From: Vibrio tubiashii ATCC 19109
Lineage (GTDB): Bacteria > Pseudomonadota > Gammaproteobacteria > Enterobacterales > Vibrionaceae
Direction: 5' to 3'
NCBI RefSeq assembly: GCF_000772105.1
Contig: NZ_CP009354.1
Span: 3,100,001-3,164,000 of the forward strand
Length of the DNA stretch: 64,000 nucleotides
This document shows positions 19,842 through 28,112 of the stretch, in pieces. The first letter of the stretch is position 1; the number at the start of each line of letters is the position of its first letter. Below the pieces are notes generated by a model, which saw only the letters and a program-made list of their open reading frames with translations, did no database searches and was not told where the DNA came from. Both the position numbers and the translations under genes were made by a program.

Positions 19842-21025
19842 TAGTCTTCGCGGCTAAACAGCGCATCAATAAACTCTTGAGTTTCAAATGGGCGCAGATC
19901 ATCAATCCCTTCACCCACACCAATGTATCGAATTGGAATTTGGAACTGATCGGCAAGTGCGAAGATCACGCCACCTTTCGCTGTGCCGTCTAGCTTAGTA
20001 AGGGTAATACCCGTTAGCGGCGCGACATCACTAAACAGCTTGGCTTGGCTGATAGCGTTTTGACCGGTACCTGCATCCAAAGTCAGCATAATTTCATGCG
20101 GCGCAGAACCATCGACCTTCTGCATTACACGAACGATCTTACGCAGCTCTTCCATCAGGTTCGCTTTGTTCTGCAGGCGGCCCGCGGTATCAGCGATGAC
20201 CACATCAACGCCTTTCGCTTTAGCTGATTCAATTGCATCATAGATAACGGAAGCACTATCTGCGCCAGTATGCTGCGCGACAACAGGGACATTGTTTCGC
20301 TCACCCCAAACTTGTAGCTGCTCAACCGCCGCGGCACGGAACGTATCACCCGCAGCAAGCATGACTTTTTTGCCTTCAGCTTGGAACTGTTTCGCTAGCT
20401 TACCAATGGTTGTCGTTTTACCAACCCCGTTCACACCGACCATAAGAATCACGTAAGGGGTTTTAGAGGTGTCGACTTCCAGTGGCTTCTCAACATTAGA
20501 TAGGATCTCTGCCATCTCTTCTTTGAGCAAGCCGTATAGAGCTTCACCATCTTTAAGATCCTGGCGGGACGCTTTCTCGGTCAGGTTATCGATGATCTTG
20601 AGCGTAGTATCCATACCCACATCAGCAATAAGCAACTGCTCTTCCAGCTCTTCAAATAGCTCATCGTCGATTTGCTTGTCTTTAAACAAGCCAAAGAAAC
20701 CTGCGCCAATATTGGCTTTAGTACGAGCCAAGCTGCGTTTTAAGCGAGCGAAAAAGCTTTCTGTCGGTTTTTCTTGTTCAACGACACGTGGCTCAGTTGG
20801 TTGCTCGACAACTTCAACAACCTCTTCTGCATCTGCTTCTGCTTCTGCTTCTGCTTCTGCTTCTGCTAGTTCAGTTTTAGATTGTTCAACTTGCTCGTCA
20901 ACAACTGGTGTCTCTTCGACAGCATCTTCAATGGTATTTTGTTGTTCTTCAGCGGGTTGCTTGGTTTGCTCTTCATCGCCGAAACCAAGCCAAGAAAGTA
21001 ATCCGCGCTTCTTTTTTTCCGTCAT
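19841..21025 (-). CDS. ftsY: Signal recognition particle receptor FtsY
   Basis: GTPase that docks SRP-ribosome complexes at the inner membrane. The 394 residues have an acidic N-terminal A domain (about 1-95) and the NG domain. G1 is GVNGVGKTTTIGKLA, G3 DTAGRLQNK, G4 TKLDGTAKGG, and the C-terminus is GVGEGIDDLRPF. The A domain contains an alternating Glu-Ala run encoded by a 6-bp tandem repeat (about 20829-20867), which may vary in length between strains. It is first gene of the ftsY-ftsE-ftsX set. Confidence 0.97.
   Translation of the reverse strand: MTEKKKRGLLSWLGFGDEEQTKQPAEEQQNTIEDAVEETPVVDEQVEQSKTELAEAEAEAEAEADAEEVVEVVEQPTEPRVVEQEKPTESFFARLKRSLARTKANIGAGFFGLFKDKQIDDELFEELEEQLLIADVGMDTTLKIIDNLTEKASRQDLKDGEALYGLLKEEMAEILSNVEKPLEVDTSKTPYVILMVGVNGVGKTTTIGKLAKQFQAEGKKVMLAAGDTFRAAAVEQLQVWGERNNVPVVAQHTGADSASVIYDAIESAKAKGVDVVIADTAGRLQNKANLMEELRKIVRVMQKVDGSAPHEIMLTLDAGTGQNAISQAKLFSDVAPLTGITLTKLDGTAKGGVIFALADQFQIPIRYIGVGEGIDDLRPFETQEFIDALFSRED
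20829..20867. repeat. Hexanucleotide tandem repeat inside ftsY
   Basis: TTCTGC repeated five times in perfect tandem, with one ATCTGC and one further TTCTGC to the left. On the coding strand it gives alternating Ala-Glu in the acidic, poorly conserved domain, so changes in copy number would stay in frame. Confidence 0.85.
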
Positions 21026-21235
21026 CTGGGGCTATCCTAGATCGTCTTATTTTAACTCAGACTCTTTTCCGCACGGATTATCCACGCACAGAAAAGAAAA
21101 ATGACAACACAGTGAAAAGTTTTTAACTACCTATGGGATGGTATACACTTTGTCATCAACAAATTTGGGCTGTATGTTAGCGCTCACAGCAGAGCGACTG
21201 GCTATAGTATCACTTTATTAGCGGTCAAAAAATCT

Positions 21236-21835
21236 ATGGTAAGACGTCGCCAGCAAAACACATCACAAAAAAAGCCTTCAACTGGCTTTGTTCGTATTAT
21301 TAGCGGCTTATGGAGAGGACGTAAACTCCCTGTTCATGATGCTGAAGGATTAAGACCGACAACCGATCGCGTAAAAGAGACACTATTTAACTGGCTAGCA
21401 CAGGACATTCCTCGAGCTAAATGCTTAGATTTGTTTGCGGGGTCGGGTGGACTTGGTTTTGAAGCTGCCTCTCGCCAAGCTGAAATGGTGACTTTAATTG
21501 AACTCAATGCCAATGCGTTCAATCAGATTAAAAAGAACATCGCGGCATTGAAAGCAATCAACCTTCAGGCCCACAACACCGATGCGCTAAGTTATCTGAA
21601 GCAACCTGGAACACCGCATCATGTCGTGTTCATTGATCCCCCTTTTCGTAAAGGGTTACTTAACGAAACAATTTCCCTACTTGAGAAAAATGGCTGGTTA
21701 GCCGAAGATGCGATGATCTATGTTGAAACAGAAAAAGAGCTGAGCCTTGACGGAATCCCTGCCCACTGGCATCTGCATAGAGAAAAGCACGCAGGCCAGG
21801 TCAGCTTCAGACTGTTTGAAAGACAACAAAGCTAA
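21236..21835 (+). CDS. rsmD: 16S rRNA (guanine966-N2)-methyltransferase RsmD
   Basis: Methylates G966 of 16S rRNA during 30S assembly. The 199 residues include IISGLWRGRKLPV, RPTTDRVKETLFNWL, the SAM site CLDLFAGSGGLGFEA and the catalytic DPPF in VFIDPPFRKGL. The basic N-terminus is typical for RNA binding. It is divergent from ftsY and 13 bases upstream of yhhL, so the two probably form one transcript. Confidence 0.96.
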   Translation: MVRRRQQNTSQKKPSTGFVRIISGLWRGRKLPVHDAEGLRPTTDRVKETLFNWLAQDIPRAKCLDLFAGSGGLGFEAASRQAEMVTLIELNANAFNQIKKNIAALKAINLQAHNTDALSYLKQPGTPHHVVFIDPPFRKGLLNETISLLEKNGWLAEDAMIYVETEKELSLDGIPAHWHLHREKHAGQVSFRLFERQQS

Positions 21836-21848
21836 TAAGGAACCTTAA

Positions 21849-22115
21849 ATGAAAGCACTTATTATGTTAGCCAAAGCCGCGATTGGTTTTGTTTGGTTTA
21901 TTCTTATTCTTAATTTTTTCATGCCTTTCCCAGGTAAAGCAGCCATTGCACTTTACATCATGACTGCATTCCTATTTATCATGCACGGCATACAAATGGC
22001 TATTTTCATTGGTGCCTTTGGCGACAAGATTAAGATGACTCGATGGGAGAAGTGGTCAATTCTTATCTTCGGTATTTTCGCCCTACTCGATATCCGTCGT
22101 AAGTACATGACTTAA
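21849..22115 (+). CDS. yhhL: DUF1145 family membrane protein YhhL
   Basis: An 88-residue inner-membrane protein with two to three hydrophobic helices (FVWFILILNFFMPFPG, LYIMTAFLFIMHGIQMAIFIGAFG) and a basic C-terminus. It sits directly after rsmD as yhhL does in E. coli, which supports the assignment; its function is not known. A strong ribosome-binding site (AAGGAACC) precedes the ATG, and a terminator follows. Confidence 0.87.
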   Translation: MKALIMLAKAAIGFVWFILILNFFMPFPGKAAIALYIMTAFLFIMHGIQMAIFIGAFGDKIKMTRWEKWSILIFGIFALLDIRRKYMT

Positions 22116-22121
22116 GAAAAT

Positions 22122-22152
22122 AAAAAATGCCGCTGTTGAAAGCGGCATTTTT
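22122..22152. terminator. Bidirectional terminator after yhhL
   Basis: ATGCCGCT / AGCGGCAT hairpin with an A-run before and a T-run after, between convergent genes. Confidence 0.88.
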
Positions 22153-22165
22153 GTCTCTGTCAGCC

Positions 22166-22750
22166 CTAGGCTAGATAACCCTTCACACCATCTAGGAACA
22201 TCTGGGTGGAGATCATAATCAGTAGTAATCCCATCAAGCGCTCTACCGCTTTTAGACCTCGCTCACCCAATATACGGTGGAAGAAGTTATAGAACATTAA
22301 GATAAAGAAGGTCACGCCCCAAGCCAGAAGAACCGCCGCTGATAACTCGACTAGGTTATCTGGGTGTTGGCTAGAAAGTAGCAGCAGCGCAGCAATCACT
22401 GACGGACCAGCAATCATAGGGATCGCCATGGGAACGATAAATGGCTCTTCACCTGCTGCTAAGCCAGTAATACTACCGCCGCTTGGGAAAATCATCTTAA
22501 TGGCGATGATAAACAGGATAATACCACCCGAGATACTTAACGTTTCTGGCTGGACATGTAAGAAATTGAGAATGCTCTTACCTGCGAACAAGAACAGCAG
22601 CAAGATGCCCAGGGCAAAGAACAACTCACGAACCAGGACTTTACGTCTACGTTTAGGATCTAAGTGTTTCAGGATAGATAGGACAATAGGAAGATTGCCA
22701 AGCGGATCCATGATTAAGAACAACATGGTCGCTGCGGAAAGTATGTCCAT
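22166..22750 (-). CDS. yhgN: MarC family (YhgN-type) integral membrane protein
   Basis: A 194-residue protein with six predicted membrane helices, opening with DILSAATMLFLIMDPLGNLP and containing FIVPMAIPMIAGPSVIAALLL, both conserved in the MarC/YhgN family. The family was once linked to antibiotic resistance, but its transport substrate is not established. It is a single gene convergent with yhhL. The basic loop KHLDPKRRRKVLVREL would be cytoplasmic. Confidence 0.88.
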   Translation of the reverse strand: MDILSAATMLFLIMDPLGNLPIVLSILKHLDPKRRRKVLVRELFFALGILLLFLFAGKSILNFLHVQPETLSISGGIILFIIAIKMIFPSGGSITGLAAGEEPFIVPMAIPMIAGPSVIAALLLLSSQHPDNLVELSAAVLLAWGVTFFILMFYNFFHRILGERGLKAVERLMGLLLIMISTQMFLDGVKGYLA

Positions 22751-22899
22751 AAAAAGCCTCCAAAAAACGGGATAAATCTAAGCGCATAAAAAGTCGGCGA
22801 AGTATAGCAATCTCGTTCAAGGATTTGGAGGCATCAATGCAATTTATCTTGCCAATAAAATGAGTATCGACACAAGCAAGGAGTTGGCTAACCTATAAC

Positions 22900-23136
22900 C
22901 TAGTGGCTACACACTCGCTCAGCATTCACACTCCAAATTCCATCCTTAACGATCACTTTTTCGCGCTCAATGAAGAACTCAAGCAAGCTATCAAGGTTGA
23001 AGCCATTGCACTTACAAGTACGAAAACGCGCTTGCTCACCAAATGCTTCACTTACCGCCTGTTCTAGCTCTGGCTTAGACATCGGACGTTCTCTTAGCAA
23101 GTTTAGAACGTTATGGGCATGAATTTCAGTTGACAT
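22900..23136 (-). CDS. yecH: YecH family small metal-binding-like protein
   Basis: A 78-residue protein matching E. coli YecH in length and layout: HAHNVLNLL at the start, FGEQARFRTCKCNGF in the middle, and a C-terminal VCSH. The Cys and His residues at these three places could bind a metal, but that is inference; no reaction is known for the family. It is a stand-alone gene on the minus strand. Confidence 0.85.
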   Translation of the reverse strand: MSTEIHAHNVLNLLRERPMSKPELEQAVSEAFGEQARFRTCKCNGFNLDSLLEFFIEREKVIVKDGIWSVNAERVCSH

Positions 23137-23198
23137 GAACCATCCTCAATAATGTGTTTGTATTGAGGATACCTTCAATAAGAAAAGTTTCTTTGATT

Positions 23199-23822
23199 TT
23201 AGATAATCAGTGACGCAGTAATTAAAGAGTGCGCGAGTAGGTAGCTACCAGATATAAGATAACGGCCTTTAACTATAGAGTGTCGGTAATCATGAATGGC
23301 TAACAAAGCGGCTGAGAACGTTAAGGTAATAGAACCAATAAACCCAGCAAGGCTAGCAAGACCACCATTAATTAACCACACTTCCCCTGCCGCCCAGTTT
23401 AGTTGCAGCAAGACAATGCCCATCATTACTACAGGAAAAATCAATCGGTCTATTTTAGGCAGCAGTAAGAAAAAACTCACCACGCCTATACCGAGCAACA
23501 TCGCTGGCAGCCACCAAACAATCTCGCCAGAAAGCTTGAACCAAAACGATGCGCTGTAGCAAAGCTGCGCAGCAATAAAACCAGCAAAGCAGAGCTTAAG
23601 GTGTTTTTTAAAGATGTAGAGTCCATCAGCAAACATTGAAATGATAAGACCGAGTGATACCCACCAAGCGGCCGCTCCTACAAGCCCTTGTTGGCTCCAG
23701 AGCATCACGAGTAGCATCAGTAGCGACATCGTTTTAAACATCGCTGCTTGTCTTATGTGATTACTTTCATTAGCGGAAATACTGATATACCCAGAAAGGG
23801 CAACAGATAGCCAGCTCCACAT
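23199..23822 (-). CDS. yhhN: YhhN/TMEM86 family membrane protein (lysoplasmalogenase-like)
   Basis: A 207-residue protein with about eight hydrophobic helices. Segments such as LGLIISMFADGLYIF and the C-terminal LLAIHDYRHSIVKGRYLISGSYLLAHSLI fit the YhhN family, whose animal members hydrolyse the vinyl ether bond of lysoplasmalogens. The activity of bacterial members is less clear. In E. coli yhhN is next to yhhM; here yhhM is 1.5 kb away on the other strand, so the cluster has been opened by inserted genes. Confidence 0.82.
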   Translation of the reverse strand: MWSWLSVALSGYISISANESNHIRQAAMFKTMSLLMLLVMLWSQQGLVGAAAWWVSLGLIISMFADGLYIFKKHLKLCFAGFIAAQLCYSASFWFKLSGEIVWWLPAMLLGIGVVSFFLLLPKIDRLIFPVVMMGIVLLQLNWAAGEVWLINGGLASLAGFIGSITLTFSAALLAIHDYRHSIVKGRYLISGSYLLAHSLITASLII

Positions 23823-24056
23823 TCGAACACCTCAATAAAAATGAGCTGCTAGTGTAGGCAGAGAGTCATAGATGTCTACCGCCAAAAGGCAAAACTTGGA
23901 TCTCGATAATACTAATACCTCTCTAGAGCTAGCCCTAAGATATTCTAGCCAAGCACCAACTTGGACCAACCTGCTCATAATGATTTATTGTTTAGAACCT
24001 AGCTCATTCCTAGCTAACCAAACTGGCAAAATTACCACAATTCTATGCACTACCAC

Positions 24057-24335
24057 TCAGTTAAGAAATATAAACCAGTATAAACAATAAGTTACAAACA
24101 AAATCGCGATGAGAAAAGTTTCACTTTGCACTTTAAGAGTTGAACTAAGAGCACTCAGGGCATTTTTCAACACCTCTTTATTTAAAATGACGCCAGAATT
24201 AAGTCGTAAAACTGTAAATTGACACTCATCCAACCCAAGAAGATCCAAGCATTCAAAACCGACAAAATTAGCAGAGCAACAAGTTTGAAACACAAGAAAA
24301 AACATATAAAAACAACAACTTATAATCATAGCCAA
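24057..24335 (-). CDS. Unrecognised small protein, doubtful
   Basis: An open frame of 92 codons in an AT-rich gap. It starts MAMIISCCFYMFFLVFQTCC, which could be a signal or membrane anchor, and ends with a second hydrophobic segment (FLIAILFVTYCLYWFIF). I do not recognise any family. No good ribosome-binding site precedes the ATG and composition is unlike the neighbours. It may be a recently acquired or chance frame. The flanking 23823-24056 holds nothing else I can support. Confidence 0.28.
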   Translation of the reverse strand: MAMIISCCFYMFFLVFQTCCSANFVGFECLDLLGLDECQFTVLRLNSGVILNKEVLKNALSALSSTLKVQSETFLIAILFVTYCLYWFIFLN

Positions 24336-24524
24336 GTGGCTAAAGTCTAGTTTTTACACAGAAAGCCCATCATTAAAAATCAAAATAGTTACGACAAAAC
24401 GCCCTAATCAAAGTAAGAAAAGTTACTTTTTTAAGGCTTAGTCATTAAATTACTTGATCTAACCATCAAAAAGCTGCTATTCTTTAAAATATATCGTAAA
24501 ACATCAAATTTAAGGAGCAGTGCT

Positions 24525-24605
24525 ATGATTTCTTCTTCACAAAAACAAGGACTTGTAATGATCGCAGTAGTCGTTGGTCTAATGACACTGCCGATGATGT
24601 ACTAA
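24525..24605 (+). CDS. 26-residue single-pass membrane peptide
   Basis: The frame reads MISSSQKQGLVM then a hydrophobic run IAVVVGLMTLPMMY to the stop. An ideal ribosome-binding site (TAAGGAGCAG) ends five bases before the ATG, AT-rich promoter-like sequence lies upstream, and a strong terminator begins 17 bases after the stop, so the unit looks like a complete one-gene transcript. I do not recognise a family and no toxin-antitoxin partner is apparent. It could be a small membrane regulator; function is unknown. Confidence 0.6.
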   Translation: MISSSQKQGLVMIAVVVGLMTLPMMY

Positions 24606-24621
24606 GAAAAATAGACAAAAT

Positions 24622-24649
24622 AAAAAAGGGACGCAATTGCGTCCCTTTT
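24622..24649 (+). terminator. Terminator after the 26-residue peptide gene
   Basis: AAAGGGACGCAA / TTGCGTCCCTTT perfect inverted repeat ending in TTTT. Confidence 0.87.
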
Positions 24650-24707
24650 CACTTTCTGGTGATTTAGCACTCATTTATCTACCAAAAGTTAGCCAATTGG
24701 TTAAACA

Positions 24708-24735
24708 AATGGCACTTATAAAAAGTGCCATTTTT
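24708..24735 (-). terminator. Terminator of the DUF4145-like gene
   Basis: AAATGGCACTT / AAGTGCCATTT hairpin immediately downstream of the minus-strand gene that ends at 24746. Confidence 0.7.
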
Positions 24736-24745
24736 AAAGCTTAAG

Positions 24746-25111
24746 CTATAAATGCTTCGATAAAATATCCCAATGCGCATAATAAAAGAGTAATGCCGCC
24801 AAGGTTATTAGCGTCATCAAGGTAATTGCTGCTCTCCAAATGAATCGACTGCTTCTTGGTGTGAGCTCTTTTTCACATTCATCGCACACAGTAAGAAAGT
24901 CTCTACGGCTATCGAGCTTAAAATCTTCTTCGTGCACCACCTTGTTACGAATGGTCGCGATATATCTCAGCTTATCAATCACATCATGAGGCAAACGCTC
25001 TTCACAACTGGTAATAAGCTGATGCATTCCCTTACCGTCAGCATGATATTGCGTTCGGAGGAGCTTCTCGAGTCTACGTGTTCGAGTGACCACTTTTTCA
25101 ATATCAGACAT
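24746..25111 (-). CDS. DUF4145-like protein with C-terminal membrane anchor
   Basis: A 121-residue protein. Residues 1-85 are helical and polar with the motif YIATIRNKVVHEEDF, typical of DUF4145/HEPN-like helical domains (RN...H). The C-terminus (FIWRAAITLMTLITLAALLFYYAHW) is one membrane helix with a short tail, so the domain would face the cytosol. The RNxxxH-type motif recalls HEPN ribonucleases, but whether this is catalytic is uncertain. There is no partner nucleotidyltransferase gene next to it. Function unknown. Confidence 0.65.
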   Translation of the reverse strand: MSDIEKVVTRTRRLEKLLRTQYHADGKGMHQLITSCEERLPHDVIDKLRYIATIRNKVVHEEDFKLDSRRDFLTVCDECEKELTPRSSRFIWRAAITLMTLITLAALLFYYAHWDILSKHL

Positions 25112-25377
25112 AGTTTCCCTCCATCGCTATTAAGTTTAGGGGGTGTTTGATCTTTCTTCTATCTACTGTCCCACTTTTTGTGCAAGTTTCAAGTAAATTT
25201 GTGTAAAAGAATCAATAGCTAACCAGAAATGCGTCGTCATGCCGCTTATTAGTGTGTGATATGCCTCGAAGATTCTAACGCTATTGATCACTTTGTTTTT
25301 ATAGCAAGAGCCGTGCCCAACACATTATATAGAATGTCGATAAACTATAAGGAGATGAGAGAAAGAGAGACCCCACC
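25112..25377. other. Intergenic region upstream of yhhM
   Basis: No gene or strong regulatory motif is seen here. It must hold the promoters of two divergent genes (DUF4145-like and yhhM). A GAGAGAAAGAGAGACC purine tract precedes the yhhM ATG. Confidence 0.4.
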
Positions 25378-25710
25378 ATGTCACTACCATTACTGTTTGC
25401 TTTTATCGTGATCTTCGCCTTGGCGAGTGGTTGGGCGTTCGTTCATTTCTATCGTAAACACATTCAAGGTGAAAACGCACCTGAACAGACCGCGGAAGTT
25501 ACCGTCCTCGACAAGCAGTCTATTGCGGTCGAAGATGCCGAGCCAGGCCAAGATGACCAAGAGTATTGGATTTATGTCCAGAAAGGTCGTATTGGGCCAA
25601 AGCGTGAGTTTCAGGTAGGCATCCACTATTTCCACGCTCTAAACCCAGGCGATCAAGGTACTCTAACCTACCAAGGAGACAAGTTTCTTCACTTCGCCAT
25701 GAAGCGCTAA
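25378..25710 (+). CDS. yhhM: DUF2500 family protein YhhM
   Basis: A 110-residue protein with one N-terminal membrane helix (LPLLFAFIVIFALASGWAFVHF) and a soluble C-terminal domain ending in GDQGTLTYQGDKFLHFAMK, characteristic of DUF2500 (YhhM). Its E. coli homologue lies in the rsmD-yhhL-yhhM-yhhN series. Function is unknown. Its stop codon overlaps by four bases the end of the convergent acyltransferase gene. Confidence 0.85.
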   Translation: MSLPLLFAFIVIFALASGWAFVHFYRKHIQGENAPEQTAEVTVLDKQSIAVEDAEPGQDDQEYWIYVQKGRIGPKREFQVGIHYFHALNPGDQGTLTYQGDKFLHFAMKR

Positions 25711-26720
25711 GGCAATAACCAGCGCGTACGAGAAGATTGAGAAAGCAACCAACTTAAAGCCAATGCTCCTGCACCGCTTAACACTATCCATAGCGGAATG
25801 ATCCAAGCCGGATGGCCTTGATGCCAGCCAAGCTCTTTCATTGGCCAGAGAAAAATCGGATGCAGAATATAGATACCTAGGCTGTTTTTGCTGATAAATC
25901 CAATCACCTGATTAGACTTTTGTGAAAGCCCTTCGCCAAAGTAACGACAAAGCATAAAAATCATACTCGCCGCAAGAATAACATTGAGTGTCTTATACGA
26001 AAGCCATCGGCCGACTGTGTACTCCTGCGCCGCGATACTGTCAGTGATCACCATATAACCGGTAGTAAATAGTGCCGCTGCCCCAAGTAACGTAAATAGG
26101 GCAACATAAGACTTAGTGAGTGGCACTCGCTGATACAACAAGTATCCAAGCGGAAGATAGCCACTGTATAGCCATAGTTCATGACTCCAAGGCCCATCAA
26201 CTCTTAGTAAAAACAGTAAGCTCGTCGCTAACCAAATAGCGACAAAGGCATATAGAGCGCTATCGCCATATTGCCTAACCACATATTGGAAAAACGGAAT
26301 CACAAAATAAAGTGGGATAAAATAATAGAAGAACCCTAGGTGGTAATAAGTCGCATGGGTCGCGCTATCAGCGAGTACCTGTTTAGCCTCCAAAGCATCA
26401 AAGCCGTTGATGCTCCAACCTGATAGATAAGCGTAGAACAATGACCAAACTAAGAATGGAACAAGGACTTTACCCAAGCGCCTTTTGACATAATATTTAG
26501 CATCGAAGGGGCGTGTATCGCTGAGCATCAAAGCGCCTGTAATAAGGATAAATACTGGCACCGCCCAACGGCTGACGCTATTCACGCCTACCGCAGTGGC
26601 CCACTCGCCAAAAGGGATCTGCCCAAGTTCGTGGCGGTACGGAGCAAGAACGTGAATCGCAATCACCGCAACCGCAGCTACGCATCGCAGTAAGTCAAAA
26701 AACAGAACTCTTTCTCTCAT
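25707..26720 (-). CDS. Acyltransferase 3 family membrane protein (WecH/OafA-like)
   Basis: An integral membrane acyltransferase of 337 residues with about ten hydrophobic helices. The N-terminal DLLRCVAAVAVIAIHVLAPYRH carries the conserved Arg and His of the family. GAVPVFILITGALML-like residues (WAVPVFILITGALML) follow, then a C-terminal NSLGIYILHPIFLW. Such enzymes O-acetylate surface polysaccharides or lipids; the acceptor cannot be told from the sequence. It is a single gene and no polysaccharide cluster is adjacent. WecH is the closest named type by length, with moderate certainty. Confidence 0.82.
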   Translation of the reverse strand: MRERVLFFDLLRCVAAVAVIAIHVLAPYRHELGQIPFGEWATAVGVNSVSRWAVPVFILITGALMLSDTRPFDAKYYVKRRLGKVLVPFLVWSLFYAYLSGWSINGFDALEAKQVLADSATHATYYHLGFFYYFIPLYFVIPFFQYVVRQYGDSALYAFVAIWLATSLLFLLRVDGPWSHELWLYSGYLPLGYLLYQRVPLTKSYVALFTLLGAAALFTTGYMVITDSIAAQEYTVGRWLSYKTLNVILAASMIFMLCRYFGEGLSQKSNQVIGFISKNSLGIYILHPIFLWPMKELGWHQGHPAWIIPLWIVLSGAGALALSWLLSQSSRTRWLLP

Positions 26721-26760
26721 GCCACTCCCCTTGTACTAATAACCTATTGAATATAGCAAT

Positions 26761-26797
26761 AAAAAAGCTGACCTAAGTATTACCTTGGTCAGCTTTT
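26761..26797 (-). terminator. Terminator of the arsenic operon
   Basis: AAAAGCTGACC / GGTCAGCTTTT arms with a short loop, followed on the minus strand by a T-run, 24 bases after the arsJ stop. Confidence 0.8.
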
Positions 26798-26820
26798 AGT
26801 CATGAAACAGTGGGAAATTT

Positions 26821-28041
26821 CTACGCTGTCGCGATTTGTTTAATCTTAGGTAGCTTAATCGAAATGACGGTCGTCAAAGCAAGGAAAGCAAAAGAGACCC
26901 ACAAGCACGCAGCTAAACCGGCCATCTGGAACACAAACCCTGAAAGGATAGTACCAATCAAACGCCCCATCGCATTAGCCATATAGTAGAAACCGACATC
27001 AAGCGATACACCATCGCCTTTTGCATAGCTGACGATCAGATAAGAGTGCAGCGAAGAGTTGACGGCAAAAATAGCACCGAAAACCATCAAGCCTCCAACA
27101 ATAACTAATTGTGGCTGCCAACCAACTTGTACAGCATAGGCGACACCCGCCGTGACAATAGCAAGCCCACCCGCCCATAGCATAGCGGCATGGCCATCCG
27201 GCACTTTACCTTGAGCCTTACCCGTGATCTTAGGGGCGATACCTTGGACAAAGCCGTAGGCAATCGTCCAAACAGCAAGGAAACCACCTACCCATGAGTG
27301 ATCCCAACCAAATACACTGCCAAGGTAGATGGGCAGTGCAATCACAAACCACACATCACGCGCACCAAATAGGAACATTCGTGCAGCGGAAAGGATATTG
27401 ATCGACTCCGATTTGGAGAATATCTGCTTAAACTTAGGTTTGCTTTTCGCTTTACCTAAATCAGCTTCTAAGCTCAACATACTGCCGATAAACACTAGAG
27501 TCAGCACTCCAGCCATAGTCAACACTGCATATTTGAATCCAATGGTGGAAAGCAGAAAACCACCGACAAAGAAGCCCGCACCTTTAAGAGCATTCTTAGA
27601 GCCCGTTAAGATCGCTATCCATTTGTACAACGCACCCTGCTGTTCATCCGGAACTAAGGTTTTGATTGAGCTCTTGGCGCTCATCTTGTTGAGATCTTTA
27701 GCGATACCAGACAGGGCTTGAGCGGCCATAACCCAAGGTATAGTCAGCCAAGCATGTGGCACTGCTAACATAGTCAACGCCACGATCTGCATTCCCAAAC
27801 CGAGGTTCATGGTCTTATTGAGACCCAACCTCGCGCCAAGCCAGCCACCAATCAAATTGGTCACGACACCAAAAAATTCATAGAAAAGGAACAGTGAAGC
27901 AATCTCTAGCGAGCTATAACCTAAGTCATAGAAATACAGCACCACCAGCATACGCAGAGCACCGTCAGTAATGGTGAAGTTCCAGTAATTGAACGTCACC
28001 AGCATGTACTGACGGACACTTTTGCTGAGATTAGAGAACAT
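26821..28041 (-). CDS. arsJ: Organoarsenical efflux MFS transporter ArsJ
   Basis: Exports 1-arseno-3-phosphoglycerate, the unstable product made by the partner GAPDH from arsenate. The 406 residues have twelve hydrophobic segments and begin MFSNLSKSVRQYMLVTFNYW followed by FTITDGALRMLVVLYFY, a pattern specific to ArsJ. The position, downstream of an arsR-type regulator and a second GAPDH gene, is strong support. It is last gene of the operon, 71 bases after the phosphatase-like gene, with a terminator after it. Confidence 0.93.
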   Translation of the reverse strand: MFSNLSKSVRQYMLVTFNYWNFTITDGALRMLVVLYFYDLGYSSLEIASLFLFYEFFGVVTNLIGGWLGARLGLNKTMNLGLGMQIVALTMLAVPHAWLTIPWVMAAQALSGIAKDLNKMSAKSSIKTLVPDEQQGALYKWIAILTGSKNALKGAGFFVGGFLLSTIGFKYAVLTMAGVLTLVFIGSMLSLEADLGKAKSKPKFKQIFSKSESINILSAARMFLFGARDVWFVIALPIYLGSVFGWDHSWVGGFLAVWTIAYGFVQGIAPKITGKAQGKVPDGHAAMLWAGGLAIVTAGVAYAVQVGWQPQLVIVGGLMVFGAIFAVNSSLHSYLIVSYAKGDGVSLDVGFYYMANAMGRLIGTILSGFVFQMAGLAACLWVSFAFLALTTVISIKLPKIKQIATA

Positions 28042-28112
28042 AGGTGAAATCCTCGACTAGTTACAGCGGATAGAGCTTTTGGACACCTATGATCCAAAAG
28101 CTCTCGACCCAA

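Noticed and set aside
20469..21104. A 211-residue Ser-rich frame opposite ftsY
   Set aside because: It is the shadow of the ftsY acidic repeat; composition is explained by the coding strand.
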